From positions 1 to 64,000 of the forward strand of contig CACZMA010000006.1 of the NCBI GenBank assembly GCA_902782125.1: a DNA stretch of 64,000 nt. Direction: 5' to 3'. The notes under the pieces were generated by a model. It made no database searches. It had not been told where the DNA came from and was given only the letters and a program-made list of their open reading frames with translations. This stretch comes from Oscillospiraceae bacterium (lineage in GTDB: Bacteria > Bacillota > Clostridia > Saccharofermentanales > Saccharofermentanaceae). Positions 26,827-35,172 of this stretch are shown here, piece by piece; position 1 is the stretch's first letter; each line of letters begins with the position of its first letter. A program made the position numbers and the translations under genes.

Positions 26827-26940
26827 GGCCACCATTTTGGCTACCGGATTTGCCGATTCGGTAGCCTGATCGGTAGACTCTGCTCTTTTTCTACCTGATT
26901 GGCTACCAAAATCCCGAGAATGGTGGCCTGATTGGTAGCC
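26827..26940. repeat. Cluster of paired 7-mer repeats forming hairpins
   Basis: Four pairs of a 7-mer with consensus GGTAGCC (or its complement) are spaced by five bases. They are GGCCACC-ATTTT-GGCTACC (26827-26845), GGTAGCC-TGATC-GGTAGAC (26860-26878), a TTCTACC-TGATT-GGCTACC pair (26889-26907) and GGTGGCC-TGATT-GGTAGCC (26922-26940). Pairs alternate in orientation, so arms can fold (GGCTACCG 26839-26846 with CGGTAGCC 26859-26866; GGCCACCATT 26827-26836 with AATGGTGGCC 26919-26928). It lies between the 24251 gene and the DUF134 gene. Function unknown. Confidence 0.7.
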
Positions 26941-26961
26941 ACAGCCGCCGCTTGACATCTG

Positions 26962-26970
26962 TGCTATAAT
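26962..26970 (+). promoter_or_regulatory. Extended -10 of the DUF134 gene
   Basis: TGC-TATAAT, 38 bp before the ATG. A TTGACA at 26952-26957 is too close to serve as its -35. Confidence 0.5.
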
Positions 26971-27007
26971 CGACATATATCGGAAACCCATTCAAGGAGT
27001 ATGAGCC

Positions 27008-27361
27008 ATGGCAAGACCGGTAAAGGTTAGAAGAGTCTGCGAAGAACCCAGATACACCCGCTTTATGCCCGCCGGCGTCGATAAGTACGATGCCGTTGTA
27101 CTCTCAATAGAAGAATTCGAAGTTATGCGCCACGTGGACTATCAGAAGATGACCCACGAAGAATGCGCGCGCCACATGGCTATCTCCAGGACCACCGCGA
27201 CCGAGCTCTACGAGACCGCGCGCACCAAGATCGCCGACTGCCTGATCAACGGCAAAGTCCTCTGCATCGAAGGCGGCAACTACAAGGTTTGCGAAGGCGC
27301 GGCCGGCTGCAAGGCACTGCACGGTGAGGCAGCCTGCGGTGAGGACTGCGGGAAGAATTGA
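27008..27361 (+). CDS. DUF134 (UPF0251) family DNA-binding protein
   Basis: 117-residue protein of the DUF134 family: MARPVKVRRVCEEPRYTRFMPAG at the N terminus is the family signature, followed by LSIEEFEVMRHVDYQKMTHEECA and a helix-turn-helix with MAISRTTATELYETARTKIA. The family resembles sigma-region-4-like DNA-binding domains. The C-terminal tail is Cys-rich (CEGAAGCKALHGEAACGEDCG), so metal binding is possible. AAGGAG precedes the ATG by about ten bases. Its own promoter and a weak terminator make it a single-gene unit. Targets are unknown; the repeat cluster just upstream is a candidate site, which is speculation. Confidence 0.9.
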   Translation: MARPVKVRRVCEEPRYTRFMPAGVDKYDAVVLSIEEFEVMRHVDYQKMTHEECARHMAISRTTATELYETARTKIADCLINGKVLCIEGGNYKVCEGAAGCKALHGEAACGEDCGKN

Positions 27362-27386
27362 CGATCCTAACAACGGGATTGTTTTT
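27362..27386 (+). terminator. Weak intrinsic terminator after the DUF134 gene
   Basis: A six-pair stem CGATCC / GGATTG with an eight-base loop followed by TTTTT (27382-27386). Short and partly wobble-paired. Confidence 0.45.
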
Positions 27387-27426
27387 AAATCATTAATACT
27401 ATCCCAATTTTCTGTTTTCATAATAC

Positions 27427-27453
27427 TAATCGGTGATTAATAATTGCCGATTA
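27427..27453. repeat. Inverted repeat upstream of the large ChW gene
   Basis: TAATCGG and CCGATTA, seven bases each, 13 apart, about 35 bp before the ATG at 27488. Could be an operator or a leader hairpin. Confidence 0.4.
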
Positions 27454-27487
27454 TTATGTAATCAAATCATAATGGGAGGTCTGTATT

Positions 27488-30400
27488 ATGAAGAGCTCTA
27501 AAGTGTTTAAGAAAGTCATAGCGGCTGTTTCCAGTGTAACTATGATGCTTTCTTGTTTGGCGATGCCAATCTTCTCAACAAGGGTGTTAGCTGATGGTGA
27601 TTCGGAACAGACACAAGTCGGTAGCATAGAAGACGTTACTAATCTGCAGTGGGTTTCCGGCAGTTCAGCTACGATTTCCTGGTATGCATCAGAAAACGCT
27701 AATTATTATGCTGTTACAGTAACGGTATATCAGTCTGATGGAATCACCGTTATTGGATCTGCAGAAACGGGAACTACAGCAACACAGCTCGATGTACAGC
27801 AGGAGATTAATGGTGTTATTCAAGATTCAGGATTTGATTCCGTTAAGATTACTGCTACTGTTTATGCGCAGACATTAGAAGATGGAAATCTGGTAGCACA
27901 GAGTACGGGAATTACTTCTAGTTTGTGGGATTATTCATCTGATAAGACACGTTTACCTACACCAACCAATTTGACCCTGTCTGATGATTTGGTTCTGTCA
28001 TTTGATTATAGTGGTGACAATCCAAGCGCAAATGTGTCATACATTAATATTCAAGTAATGGCTAGTAATGGTTACTATAGTTTTGGAACACAATTGTTCC
28101 CTGCCGCTTCCGATTGGAAAAATGGAAAATGTACTACTAGTATTAGTCAAGCGATAGAAAATTGTATTAAGAGTTATTCTATTGAAGATACTGTCGATGT
28201 TAAATGCAACATCTCACTTGTTTCGAACACTGCAAGTTATTCAGATAGTGCATGGTCAGATGACTCTAACGCTATTGATTATGAAAGTAATTCTAATGCA
28301 TTGCCTACCCCTACTAACGTAACACTAGGGAATGATCTCAAATTGTCATTTGATTATGGTAGCAGTAACCCCAGTGCATATGTTTCTTATGTAAATGTAC
28401 AAGTGTTTGTTAATGGGAATAGTTACGGAACATCGGTTGATCCCGTTGCTTCTGATTGGAAAGACGGAAAGTGTATCATTAGTATCAGTGATGCAGTTAA
28501 AGAATGTTGTAAGAGCTATGCGATTACAGGAGACTCAAGTGTTTACTGCACAGTATCGCTTGTGTCTAATAATGCAAGTTATACAGATAGCGCGTGGTCA
28601 GATGATTCCAACACCATTGACTATGAAAGCAAACTTACAGTTTTGCCTACTCCATCCAATGTTGCTTTATCTGAAGATCTCATATTATCTTTTAATTGTG
28701 GTAGCGATGATCCAAGTGAAAACGTTCAATACTTGTGTGTTCATATTATTACTGATCACGGAGATTTATCCACATTTGTATTTCCGGATAAGTCTAATTG
28801 GGAAGATGGAAAATGTAGCATCAGTATTGGAGATCCAATAGCTGAGTGTTACAAATTCAATTCTTGTTCTGGCGTTGTCAATGTCAAATGCGAAGTATCA
28901 CTTTGGTCGGATTCTGAGGAATATGCTAATGGCGCAGTCTCAGCAGAATCAAATACAATAGAGTTTAATGGACAACTTCCCGTATCATCATTGACACTGT
29001 CCCCTGAGACCCCGATGATATGTCAAGGCAATTCATATTATATCGGAAAAACAATTAGCCCCGTTGGTGCATATTACAATAAGATTGAGTGGTCGAGTGA
29101 TAATACAAATATCGTAAAAGTAGATCAGAACGGCAAGATAACCGGAGTTAATGTGGGCACAGCTAATGTTACTGCCCGCATTGGGAAAGTTACTGCCACT
29201 GTTCCGGTTACTGTCTATACCATTTCTTCAAATGTAGACAATGCAGCAGATAAGGCGGAAGTAATTGATGTTGCGGGAGATATCATTGATGACATTGCCA
29301 ATAATGATAATCCGGACTTATCAAATACGGATATTGATGCATCTGATGTAGCTGATTTAAAAAATGATGTTCAGAATGGAATTTTAAATGGAGATGCCTT
29401 CTATACGGATGTCGTAGCTGAACAACAGGACTTTGGTTCATACGGTAGTGAATGGACACAAATCCAAGCTGTTACCGGTAATTCCAATGCTCAGTATGTT
29501 GGGGCCTATGACATTGAAGTCGAAATGTACCATGAGGATAAAAGCGGGAAAGAAACGCACATAGGCGATATAACAGAATTCGATACTGATATTTCATTTA
29601 CGTGTAATCTTCCCTCAGAAATGAAGACAGCCTCCGGGAACAAGGAATATGTATTGGTAAGAGTACATACAAATACAGATGGAACTGTAGAGTACAGCCT
29701 CGTGGATTACACAATAAATAGTGACGGAACATTTACGGCTTCTTCAGACAAATATTCCGGCTTTGTTTGGTGTTCAATAGACAGTAACAAAGCAATAGGA
29801 CCGGTTCCACAGCTTACGAGTGGAATAGCACATGTCCAGGATATCGGCGACGTAAGCTATACTGTTGATTCTGCAGCAGGAATTCTTACTATCGGCACTA
29901 GAGGTATGGGTAAGCGTCTAGAGGAGATTACCATAAATTGGAAGAACACCACACCTTATTCAGGCACACTTAAGTACAGAGTCCATGTCCAGGACTATGG
30001 CTGGATGGAATGGGTACCTGCAGGAACCAAGTGCGGTACAGAAGGTGAGGCCAAGCGTATAGAGGCTATTGAGATCTGCTTTACCGGAGAAATTTCCAAC
30101 TATTACTCGGTAGTTTACTGCGTACATATCCAGGATTACGGTGATATGCAGGGCTGGGTAAAGGACGGTGCCCTTGCAGGTACGACAGGTGAGTCCAAGA
30201 GAATAGAAGAACTAAAAATAAAGATCGTGCCTAAGCATACAGGTTCATCTATGTCTGTTAAGTACAGAGTACATGTACAAGATTACGGCTGGGAAGGAGC
30301 ATATGCTTCTAACGGTAAGATGGCAGGTACTTCAGGCGAGTCCAAGAGACTTGAAGGAATAGAAATATTCCTTGATGGTACACAGTACTCAGGTGGTATC

Positions 30401-30739
30401 AAATATAAAACACATGTACAGAATATCGGCTGGGAGAGCGGATACTCCAAAGACGGCGAGATGAGCGGAACCCAGGGAATGAGCTACAGACTTGAGGGTA
30501 TCTGCATAGAGCTCTACGGCGAAGTGGCACAATACTATGACGTCTACTACAGAGTCCATGCACAGGACATCGGCTGGATGGGCTGGGCAAAGAACGGCGA
30601 GTGTGCAGGTACAGCAGGAAGATCCGCAAGACTCGAAGGCATCCAGATCGTACTGGTACCTAAGGGCAATCCTGCCCCCGGAGCAACATACGAAGGCATT
30701 ACATCTGTGACAAATAAGGCTTTCATTGAAGGATTCTGA
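27488..30739 (+). CDS. Large ChW-repeat surface protein with repeated beta-sandwich and Big_2 domains
   Basis: Secreted 1083-residue protein. A signal peptide (1 to about 35, ending VLA) is followed by a fibronectin-like domain (about 40-150). Three homologous repeats of about 110 residues follow, each starting with LPTP-x-N and ending SDDSN/AESN-x-IEF/DYES (about 158-497). A Big_2 domain (about 500-580), a linker domain (about 590-775) and six ChW repeats (about 777-1060) complete it. The second half is closely similar to the truncated gene at 2-1870. GGGAGG precedes the ATG. The repeat part is more AT-rich than the flanking genes, hinting at transfer or a different selective history. Likely an adhesin or a scaffold on the cell surface; no enzymatic motif is visible. 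Confidence 0.9.
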   Translation: MKSSKVFKKVIAAVSSVTMMLSCLAMPIFSTRVLADGDSEQTQVGSIEDVTNLQWVSGSSATISWYASENANYYAVTVTVYQSDGITVIGSAETGTTATQLDVQQEINGVIQDSGFDSVKITATVYAQTLEDGNLVAQSTGITSSLWDYSSDKTRLPTPTNLTLSDDLVLSFDYSGDNPSANVSYINIQVMASNGYYSFGTQLFPAASDWKNGKCTTSISQAIENCIKSYSIEDTVDVKCNISLVSNTASYSDSAWSDDSNAIDYESNSNALPTPTNVTLGNDLKLSFDYGSSNPSAYVSYVNVQVFVNGNSYGTSVDPVASDWKDGKCIISISDAVKECCKSYAITGDSSVYCTVSLVSNNASYTDSAWSDDSNTIDYESKLTVLPTPSNVALSEDLILSFNCGSDDPSENVQYLCVHIITDHGDLSTFVFPDKSNWEDGKCSISIGDPIAECYKFNSCSGVVNVKCEVSLWSDSEEYANGAVSAESNTIEFNGQLPVSSLTLSPETPMICQGNSYYIGKTISPVGAYYNKIEWSSDNTNIVKVDQNGKITGVNVGTANVTARIGKVTATVPVTVYTISSNVDNAADKAEVIDVAGDIIDDIANNDNPDLSNTDIDASDVADLKNDVQNGILNGDAFYTDVVAEQQDFGSYGSEWTQIQAVTGNSNAQYVGAYDIEVEMYHEDKSGKETHIGDITEFDTDISFTCNLPSEMKTASGNKEYVLVRVHTNTDGTVEYSLVDYTINSDGTFTASSDKYSGFVWCSIDSNKAIGPVPQLTSGIAHVQDIGDVSYTVDSAAGILTIGTRGMGKRLEEITINWKNTTPYSGTLKYRVHVQDYGWMEWVPAGTKCGTEGEAKRIEAIEICFTGEISNYYSVVYCVHIQDYGDMQGWVKDGALAGTTGESKRIEELKIKIVPKHTGSSMSVKYRVHVQDYGWEGAYASNGKMAGTSGESKRLEGIEIFLDGTQYSGGIKYKTHVQNIGWESGYSKDGEMSGTQGMSYRLEGICIELYGEVAQYYDVYYRVHAQDIGWMGWAKNGECAGTAGRSARLEGIQIVLVPKGNPAPGATYEGITSVTNKAFIEGF

Positions 30740-30765
30740 TTTTTAATGCTATAAGCATTAACGCA

Positions 30766-30799
30766 ATGTCCGGCTCGCTTATCTATGCGGGCCGGACAT
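30766..30799. terminator. Bidirectional hairpin between convergent genes
   Basis: ATGTCCGGC (30766-30774) pairs with GCCGGACAT (30791-30799), and the stem is extended by CGC/GCG. It sits between the stops of the ChW gene and the radical SAM gene. No long T tract on either side. Confidence 0.5.
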
Positions 30800-30833
30800 G
30801 TTTATGGATGCATTTACACTAATATACGCATCA

Positions 30834-31736
30834 CTAAACTAGAAATTGCGGGATCAATTCATCGCCGGTTGACCCCATTTCCTGCACAAAGGCGTTTATC
30901 TGGCCGCTCTCGGCCAGAAGGTTGCACATATGTTCGTAGTGTTCCGGTGCGAGGGTGCGCTTGAGACGCTTGTCGACTGACGGATCGGCCAGAATATGCG
31001 GCATCGGTGTGTACTGGCTCATGAGGCTGATATAGATCTTATTCCCGTACCGCGAAGTCAGGTATTCAAGGATGTGGCGCGTATCAAACAGGCTTCCCGG
31101 CAGCATCAGGTGGCGCACGATTACGCCGCGTTTCATAAGGCCGCCCTCTATTACGGGCTCGCCGACCTGCCTGAACATCTCGTCTATGGCGAGCGCGGCA
31201 GTTCCGAAGTAGTCGCCGCAGCGGGCAAAAGCCTTGGCGATCGCAGCCGAAAAGAACTTCATGTCCGGCATGTAGATATCCACGAGGCCCGCGAGCATGC
31301 GAAGGGTATCAACGGAATCATACCCGGAAGAATTCACCGCCACGGGCACATTCAGCCCCTGATCACGGGCCAGGCGCAGCGACTCGGCAACCACCGGCGC
31401 GTGATGCATCGGCGTAACGAGGTTCACATTATGTGCGCCCTGCTCCTGGAGCTCCAGGTAGATCTCAGCCAGTCTCGAAGCATCGCAGGAAGTAGCTTTG
31501 CCGGTAGGTCCTGCCGAAATCACATGGTTCTGGCAGAACACGCATCCGGTGCCGCACCCTTCGAAGAAAACGGTCCCGCTCCCGCGCGTTCCCGATATCA
31601 CGGGCTCCTCTCCGTAGTGGAGTTTATAGAGGTTCACCAGGGGCACGTCGCCGCATCTGCAGAACCCCACACCTGTTGTGCGGTCTACTTTGCAGCGCCT
31701 CGGGCATAAGTTGCAACATTTGTACGGGTTGTCCAT
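30834..31736 (-). CDS. Radical SAM protein, PflX-like (putative glycyl-radical enzyme activase)
   Basis: 300-residue radical SAM protein of the PflX / pyruvate formate-lyase activating enzyme-like group. The 4Fe-4S binding cysteines are in FFEGCGTGCVFCQN (C-x3-C-x2-C) near residue 65. The N terminus has an extra Cys-rich motif (CCNLCPRRC, then GFCRCG) usual for this subgroup. TPMHHAP and DIYMPDMKFF are also characteristic. The true substrate of the subgroup is not established. It is transcribed divergently from the transglutaminase-like gene. The ATG at 31736 lacks a ribosome binding site, and a TAGAAT -10 ends seven bases upstream, suggesting a leaderless start. Confidence 0.88.
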   Translation of the reverse strand: MDNPYKCCNLCPRRCKVDRTTGVGFCRCGDVPLVNLYKLHYGEEPVISGTRGSGTVFFEGCGTGCVFCQNHVISAGPTGKATSCDASRLAEIYLELQEQGAHNVNLVTPMHHAPVVAESLRLARDQGLNVPVAVNSSGYDSVDTLRMLAGLVDIYMPDMKFFSAAIAKAFARCGDYFGTAALAIDEMFRQVGEPVIEGGLMKRGVIVRHLMLPGSLFDTRHILEYLTSRYGNKIYISLMSQYTPMPHILADPSVDKRLKRTLAPEHYEHMCNLLAESGQINAFVQEMGSTGDELIPQFLV

Positions 31737-31743
31737 ATAGAGG

Positions 31744-31749
31744 ATTCTA
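31744..31749 (-). promoter_or_regulatory. -10 of leaderless type for the radical SAM gene
   Basis: TAGAAT on the minus strand, then CCTCTAT and the ATG at 31736. Confidence 0.5.
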
Positions 31750-31769
31750 TACTTATTTGGGCGCTGGTG

Positions 31770-31775
31770 TAAAAT
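31770..31775 (+). promoter_or_regulatory. -10 of leaderless type for the 31783 gene
   Basis: TAAAAT preceded by TG and followed by seven bases (GTGTGAG) and the ATG at 31783. An ATG inside the element at 31774 is the alternative but less likely start. Confidence 0.5.
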
Positions 31776-31782
31776 GTGTGAG

Positions 31783-33267
31783 ATGAATAAGGTGGATTTT
31801 CCAAACGATAACAGGCCGCCCGTAAGATCGTCTGATCCTGCGGTCCGTAAGGCTGCGCAGCACGCCAGGGAGCAGATGGCGCATCAAGGCGTGAAGCCTT
31901 CACCTTCCAGGAGGCAGCCCGTGCGTAAGGCAGCGCCTGCCAAATCGAAAGCAAGGAAAGCCGCCTCTCCCAAGACAAAGCAGAACAGATCCCGCGTGAT
32001 ACCGCTCATGCTGCTCTTCCTCGCGGCCATATCCATAATGGTGGTCTATAAGTTTTTCGCGTTCCTCACGGACGAAGCAAACAAGGTCAAGCTCGAGGTC
32101 ACGACGGAAGTTGCATACCCGGTGGCGCTCGGGAATTTCTTCACCGAGGACCCGGCCTTCCCGGACATGGTGTCCTGCAATCTTGATTTCGCGACGGTGA
32201 ATTATGCCGTACCCCAGGATATCTACTTCACGATAACGATGTATTACAGGAACTACCCGTGCACGTTGCACATCGTGGATACGACGGCACCGGCCGCGGA
32301 GGCGGTTCCCCAGACGCTGTTCTCGGTGGACGAGGTCCCGGCGGCGGCTGACTGCATCACGGGCATAACCGATGCGACCGGCGTTACGGTCGAGTGGGCA
32401 TCTGAGCCTGATATATCTGGCGGCGGAGAACTTACTTTCGACGCGGTGCTGACGGATCAGTGCGGCAACGTGACGACCATCCCCGTACCGTTCTCTGTAA
32501 CCAAGGACACGACCGCGCCCGTGATCGAGGGCACAAAGGACATCGAAGGATACTGCGACGACCCGATCACATACAAGGACGGCGTCACGGTCACGGACAA
32601 CTACGACGAGAACCCGACCCTGACGATAGACAACACCGCGGTGGACATCTACTCGGCGGGCGAGTACACGGTCACATATACGGCGACGGATTTCTCCGGC
32701 AACTCGTCTTCAGCTGAGATCACGGTAACGCTCGAAGAGAAGCCTTCGACCTACGTCGAACCCGAGGTGGTGGAGGCAGCGGCGCTGGAGATCTTAGAGC
32801 AGATTACCGAGCCCGGCATGAGCGACATGGAGATCGCGCTGCAGATTTGCTACTGGTGCCGTTACAACATCAACTACACGGAGAAAGCGGATGTCACCTC
32901 GCAGACGAGAGCGGCTTACGACGGCCTCGTCAACCGCGCGGGCACCTGCTACACGATCGCATATGCGGCCAAGGCACTCTACGACGCTGCCGGCATCGAG
33001 AACATGATAGTCAAGCGCGAGCCGTACACATACAGCCCGCACTACTGGAACTACATCTGCATCGACGGCCAGTGGTATCACTGCGATTCGACGCCGAGAC
33101 ATGAGTACTCGAGCTATTTCTTCATGTACACGACGGACGAGCTCAAGGCGATCTGGCTGAACGGCTGGAACGGCTACAAGTTCGACGAGGAGAAATACCC
33201 CGAGAGCGCGACCGAGTCCGTGCAGGACATGATCAATTACTCCAAGCACACTATTAAGGATGACTGA
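31783..33267 (+). CDS. Membrane-anchored Ig-like and transglutaminase-like protein 1
   Basis: 494-residue protein. A basic, Pro/Lys-rich cytoplasmic N terminus (about 1-70) and one membrane helix (about 72-92) lead to two Ig-like beta domains. The second (about 245-325) has DTTAPVIEG and DNYDENPTLTIDNTAVD, as in DUF5011/HYR-like repeats. A transglutaminase-like domain (about 330-460) carries the catalytic triad Cys389 (AGTCYT), His420 (SPHYWN) and Asp435 (HCDST). Such domains are often cysteine proteases or amidases on the outer face; the substrate is unknown. First of three paralogues here (35947, 37299). The start at 31783 is chosen from the promoter spacing. Confidence 0.85.
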   Translation: MNKVDFPNDNRPPVRSSDPAVRKAAQHAREQMAHQGVKPSPSRRQPVRKAAPAKSKARKAASPKTKQNRSRVIPLMLLFLAAISIMVVYKFFAFLTDEANKVKLEVTTEVAYPVALGNFFTEDPAFPDMVSCNLDFATVNYAVPQDIYFTITMYYRNYPCTLHIVDTTAPAAEAVPQTLFSVDEVPAAADCITGITDATGVTVEWASEPDISGGGELTFDAVLTDQCGNVTTIPVPFSVTKDTTAPVIEGTKDIEGYCDDPITYKDGVTVTDNYDENPTLTIDNTAVDIYSAGEYTVTYTATDFSGNSSSAEITVTLEEKPSTYVEPEVVEAAALEILEQITEPGMSDMEIALQICYWCRYNINYTEKADVTSQTRAAYDGLVNRAGTCYTIAYAAKALYDAAGIENMIVKREPYTYSPHYWNYICIDGQWYHCDSTPRHEYSSYFFMYTTDELKAIWLNGWNGYKFDEEKYPESATESVQDMINYSKHTIKDD

Positions 33268-33276
33268 TGCGGCTGT

Positions 33277-33321
33277 GCGAGCGATTTCCGCACAAGCGAA
33301 GCGCGGAGGACCTAAGCGAGC
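33277..33321 (+). repeat. 45-bp inverted repeat, left copy
   Basis: GC-rich element running from GCGAGCGATTTCC to CCTAAGCGAGC. Its reverse complement occurs at 35173-35217 with one mismatch in 45. The element lies in the gap after the transglutaminase-like gene and before a glycosyltransferase. Confidence 0.9.
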
Positions 33322-33345
33322 ATAACCGCAGCAGGCACCGCAATA

Positions 33346-33354
33346 TGCTATAAT
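33346..33354 (+). promoter_or_regulatory. Extended -10 of the GT2-SGNH pair
   Basis: TGC-TATAAT, about 30 bp before the ATG at 33385. A TTTGGAGG ribosome binding site follows. Confidence 0.55.
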
Positions 33355-33384
33355 CAAGCCAAATCAACTGCTTTGGAGGCTGAT

Positions 33385-34089
33385 ATGGACACACTGTATG
33401 TCGTAATGCCGGCTTATAACGAAGAAGAGAACATCGAAGAGGTCGTATCCTCCTGGTATCCCGTGCTCGAGGGCAAGTCGCCCGAATCAAGGCTCGTCGT
33501 GGCCGATGCGGGAAGCAAGGACAAGACCCACGAGATACTGCTCCGCATGAAAGAGACCATGCCTCAGATAGACATCATCTCCGATACGGGCACTTTCCAC
33601 GGCCCGAAAGTAATCGCACTTTACAATTATGCGATAGCCAACGGCGCGGACTACATCTTCCAGACAGACTCCGACGGACAGACGCTGCCCGAGGAGTTCG
33701 GCGCTTTCTGGGACATGAGGACCGCGTACAAGGGCATTTTCGGACACAGGAAGGTGAGAGGGGACGGCAAGTCCAGGGCTTTCGTCGAGAAAGTGGTCTG
33801 CTTCCTCCTGAAGCTCTACTTCCACGTCAAGGTGCCGGATGCGAATGCGCCTTTCCGTCTCATGAACGCCCAGACCGTTGCCAAATACATCGGCCGTCTC
33901 GACAAGGACTACAACCTTCCGAACATCATGATGACTACCTACTTCTCCTACTACGGTGAGGAGATGACATTCAAGGAAGTAACGTTCAGACCGAGACAGG
34001 GCGGAACGAATTCCATCAACATCAAGAAGATAATCAAGATCGGCTGGAAAGCCCTCAAGGACTTCCACGATCTCAAGAAGGCCATGTAA
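33385..34089 (+). CDS. Family 2 glycosyltransferase
   Basis: 234-residue GT2 enzyme, probably cytoplasmic or peripheral. The N terminus VVMPAYNEEENIEEVV and the D-A-G-S-K-D-K-T motif form the nucleotide site. QTDSDGQTLPEEF holds the metal-binding DxD. APFRLMNAQTV and a basic C terminus follow. No C-terminal membrane helices are evident, unlike the DPM1-type genes of region 1. The ATG at 33385 is preferred to an upstream TTG because TTTGGAGG sits seven bases before it. The stop overlaps the next start by one base (TAATG), so the two are coupled. The pair is bracketed by the 45-bp inverted repeat. Confidence 0.87.
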   Translation: MDTLYVVMPAYNEEENIEEVVSSWYPVLEGKSPESRLVVADAGSKDKTHEILLRMKETMPQIDIISDTGTFHGPKVIALYNYAIANGADYIFQTDSDGQTLPEEFGAFWDMRTAYKGIFGHRKVRGDGKSRAFVEKVVCFLLKLYFHVKVPDANAPFRLMNAQTVAKYIGRLDKDYNLPNIMMTTYFSYYGEEMTFKEVTFRPRQGGTNSINIKKIIKIGWKALKDFHDLKKAM

Positions 34090-35165
34090 TGAACAAGACC
34101 CTCAAGACTGTTCTTACCGCCGGTGTGCTTACCGTAATAAGCATTGGAGCGCTGTGGTTTGCCCAGCGCCTTCTTATGCCCAAGTATCAGCGGGGCGTCA
34201 TTGAAGGGTCGTTTACCGAGGAGTACTACAAGGAGAAGGTCCCGCATGAAGTCCTGATCTTCGGCGACTGCGATGCGTATGAGAATTTCTCGCCGATCAA
34301 GATGTACGAGGACTGCGGCATCTCGGCATACATCAGAGGCTCGGGCGAGCAGTACATCTGGCAGTCTTACTATCTCCTGGAGGATGCGCTCAGGATCGAG
34401 ACGCCCGAGATCGTCGTCGTGTCCGTTCACTCGGTGCAGTTCAACGAGCCGAGGTTCGAGTCCTACAACCGTATGACCCTGGACGGCATGCAGTGGTCGC
34501 CGGTCAAGGTCGACGCAATCAACGCATCTATGATGGAAGGCGAGACGTTCCTGTCCTATGTCTTCCCGATATTGAGATACCACGAGCGCTGGAGCGAGCT
34601 TACCCCGACCGACTGGCAGTGCATCTTCTCCAAGGAAATCACTTCCCACAACGGCTACTACATGCGCTGCGACGTGAAGCCCTACGTCGGCTACCCGATC
34701 CAGCAGCCCCTGCTCGATACGGAGTTCGGCGACAATGCGATGTACTACCTGCAGAAGATCGTCGATCTGTGCGAGTCGAAAGGGATAACTCTCATCCTGG
34801 TCCGCGCGCCCCTCGAATACGGCTGGTATCCGGAGTGGGACGAGAACATTCAGGAATTCGCTGATGCGAACGGCGTTACCTACCTGAACTTCAACGATTA
34901 CAAGGATGAGATGGACCTTGACCTCAATACCGACACATACGATGCCGGCATTCATCTGAACATCTTCGGCGCGGAGAAACTGTCTTCGTTCTTCGGCGAG
35001 TACCTGGTCAGCAATTATGACCTTACGGACTACCGCGAGGTGTCCGAGGTCGCAGAGGTATATGCCGAGAAGATAGAATTCTATGACTTCATGAAGGAAG
35101 ACCAGCTGTCTGAGATCGAGCAGTATGGCGAATTGGTCAATTATGGGGCCAACGCAATCGAGTAA
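34089..35165 (+). CDS. Exported SGNH/DltD-like protein with Cys at the nucleophile position
   Basis: 358-residue protein with an N-terminal membrane anchor (about 8-28) and an outer-face SGNH-like fold. Block I reads LIFGDCDAYENFSP, placing Cys61 where SGNH esterases have Ser. Block III/V-like features include a D-x-x-x-H arrangement in DAGIHLNIFGAEK near residue 285. Similar membrane-linked SGNH proteins (DltD, AlgX/AlgJ) help acylate surface polymers. Coupling to a glycosyltransferase fits modification of a glycan or lipid-linked sugar. Function, and whether Cys61 is catalytic, are unknown. It ends just before the right copy of the 45-bp repeat. Confidence 0.7.
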   Translation: MNKTLKTVLTAGVLTVISIGALWFAQRLLMPKYQRGVIEGSFTEEYYKEKVPHEVLIFGDCDAYENFSPIKMYEDCGISAYIRGSGEQYIWQSYYLLEDALRIETPEIVVVSVHSVQFNEPRFESYNRMTLDGMQWSPVKVDAINASMMEGETFLSYVFPILRYHERWSELTPTDWQCIFSKEITSHNGYYMRCDVKPYVGYPIQQPLLDTEFGDNAMYYLQKIVDLCESKGITLILVRAPLEYGWYPEWDENIQEFADANGVTYLNFNDYKDEMDLDLNTDTYDAGIHLNIFGAEKLSSFFGEYLVSNYDLTDYREVSEVAEVYAEKIEFYDFMKEDQLSEIEQYGELVNYGANAIE

Positions 35166-35172
35166 TGTGCCC

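Noticed and set aside
26827..26940. CRISPR-like array
   Set aside because: The repeats are only 7 bp with 5-bp gaps and alternate in strand; there are no spacers of CRISPR size and no cas genes.
26952..26970. TTGACA with TATAAT as a -35/-10 pair for the DUF134 gene
   Set aside because: The spacer is only seven bases; the -10 is kept as an extended TGC-TATAAT without that -35.
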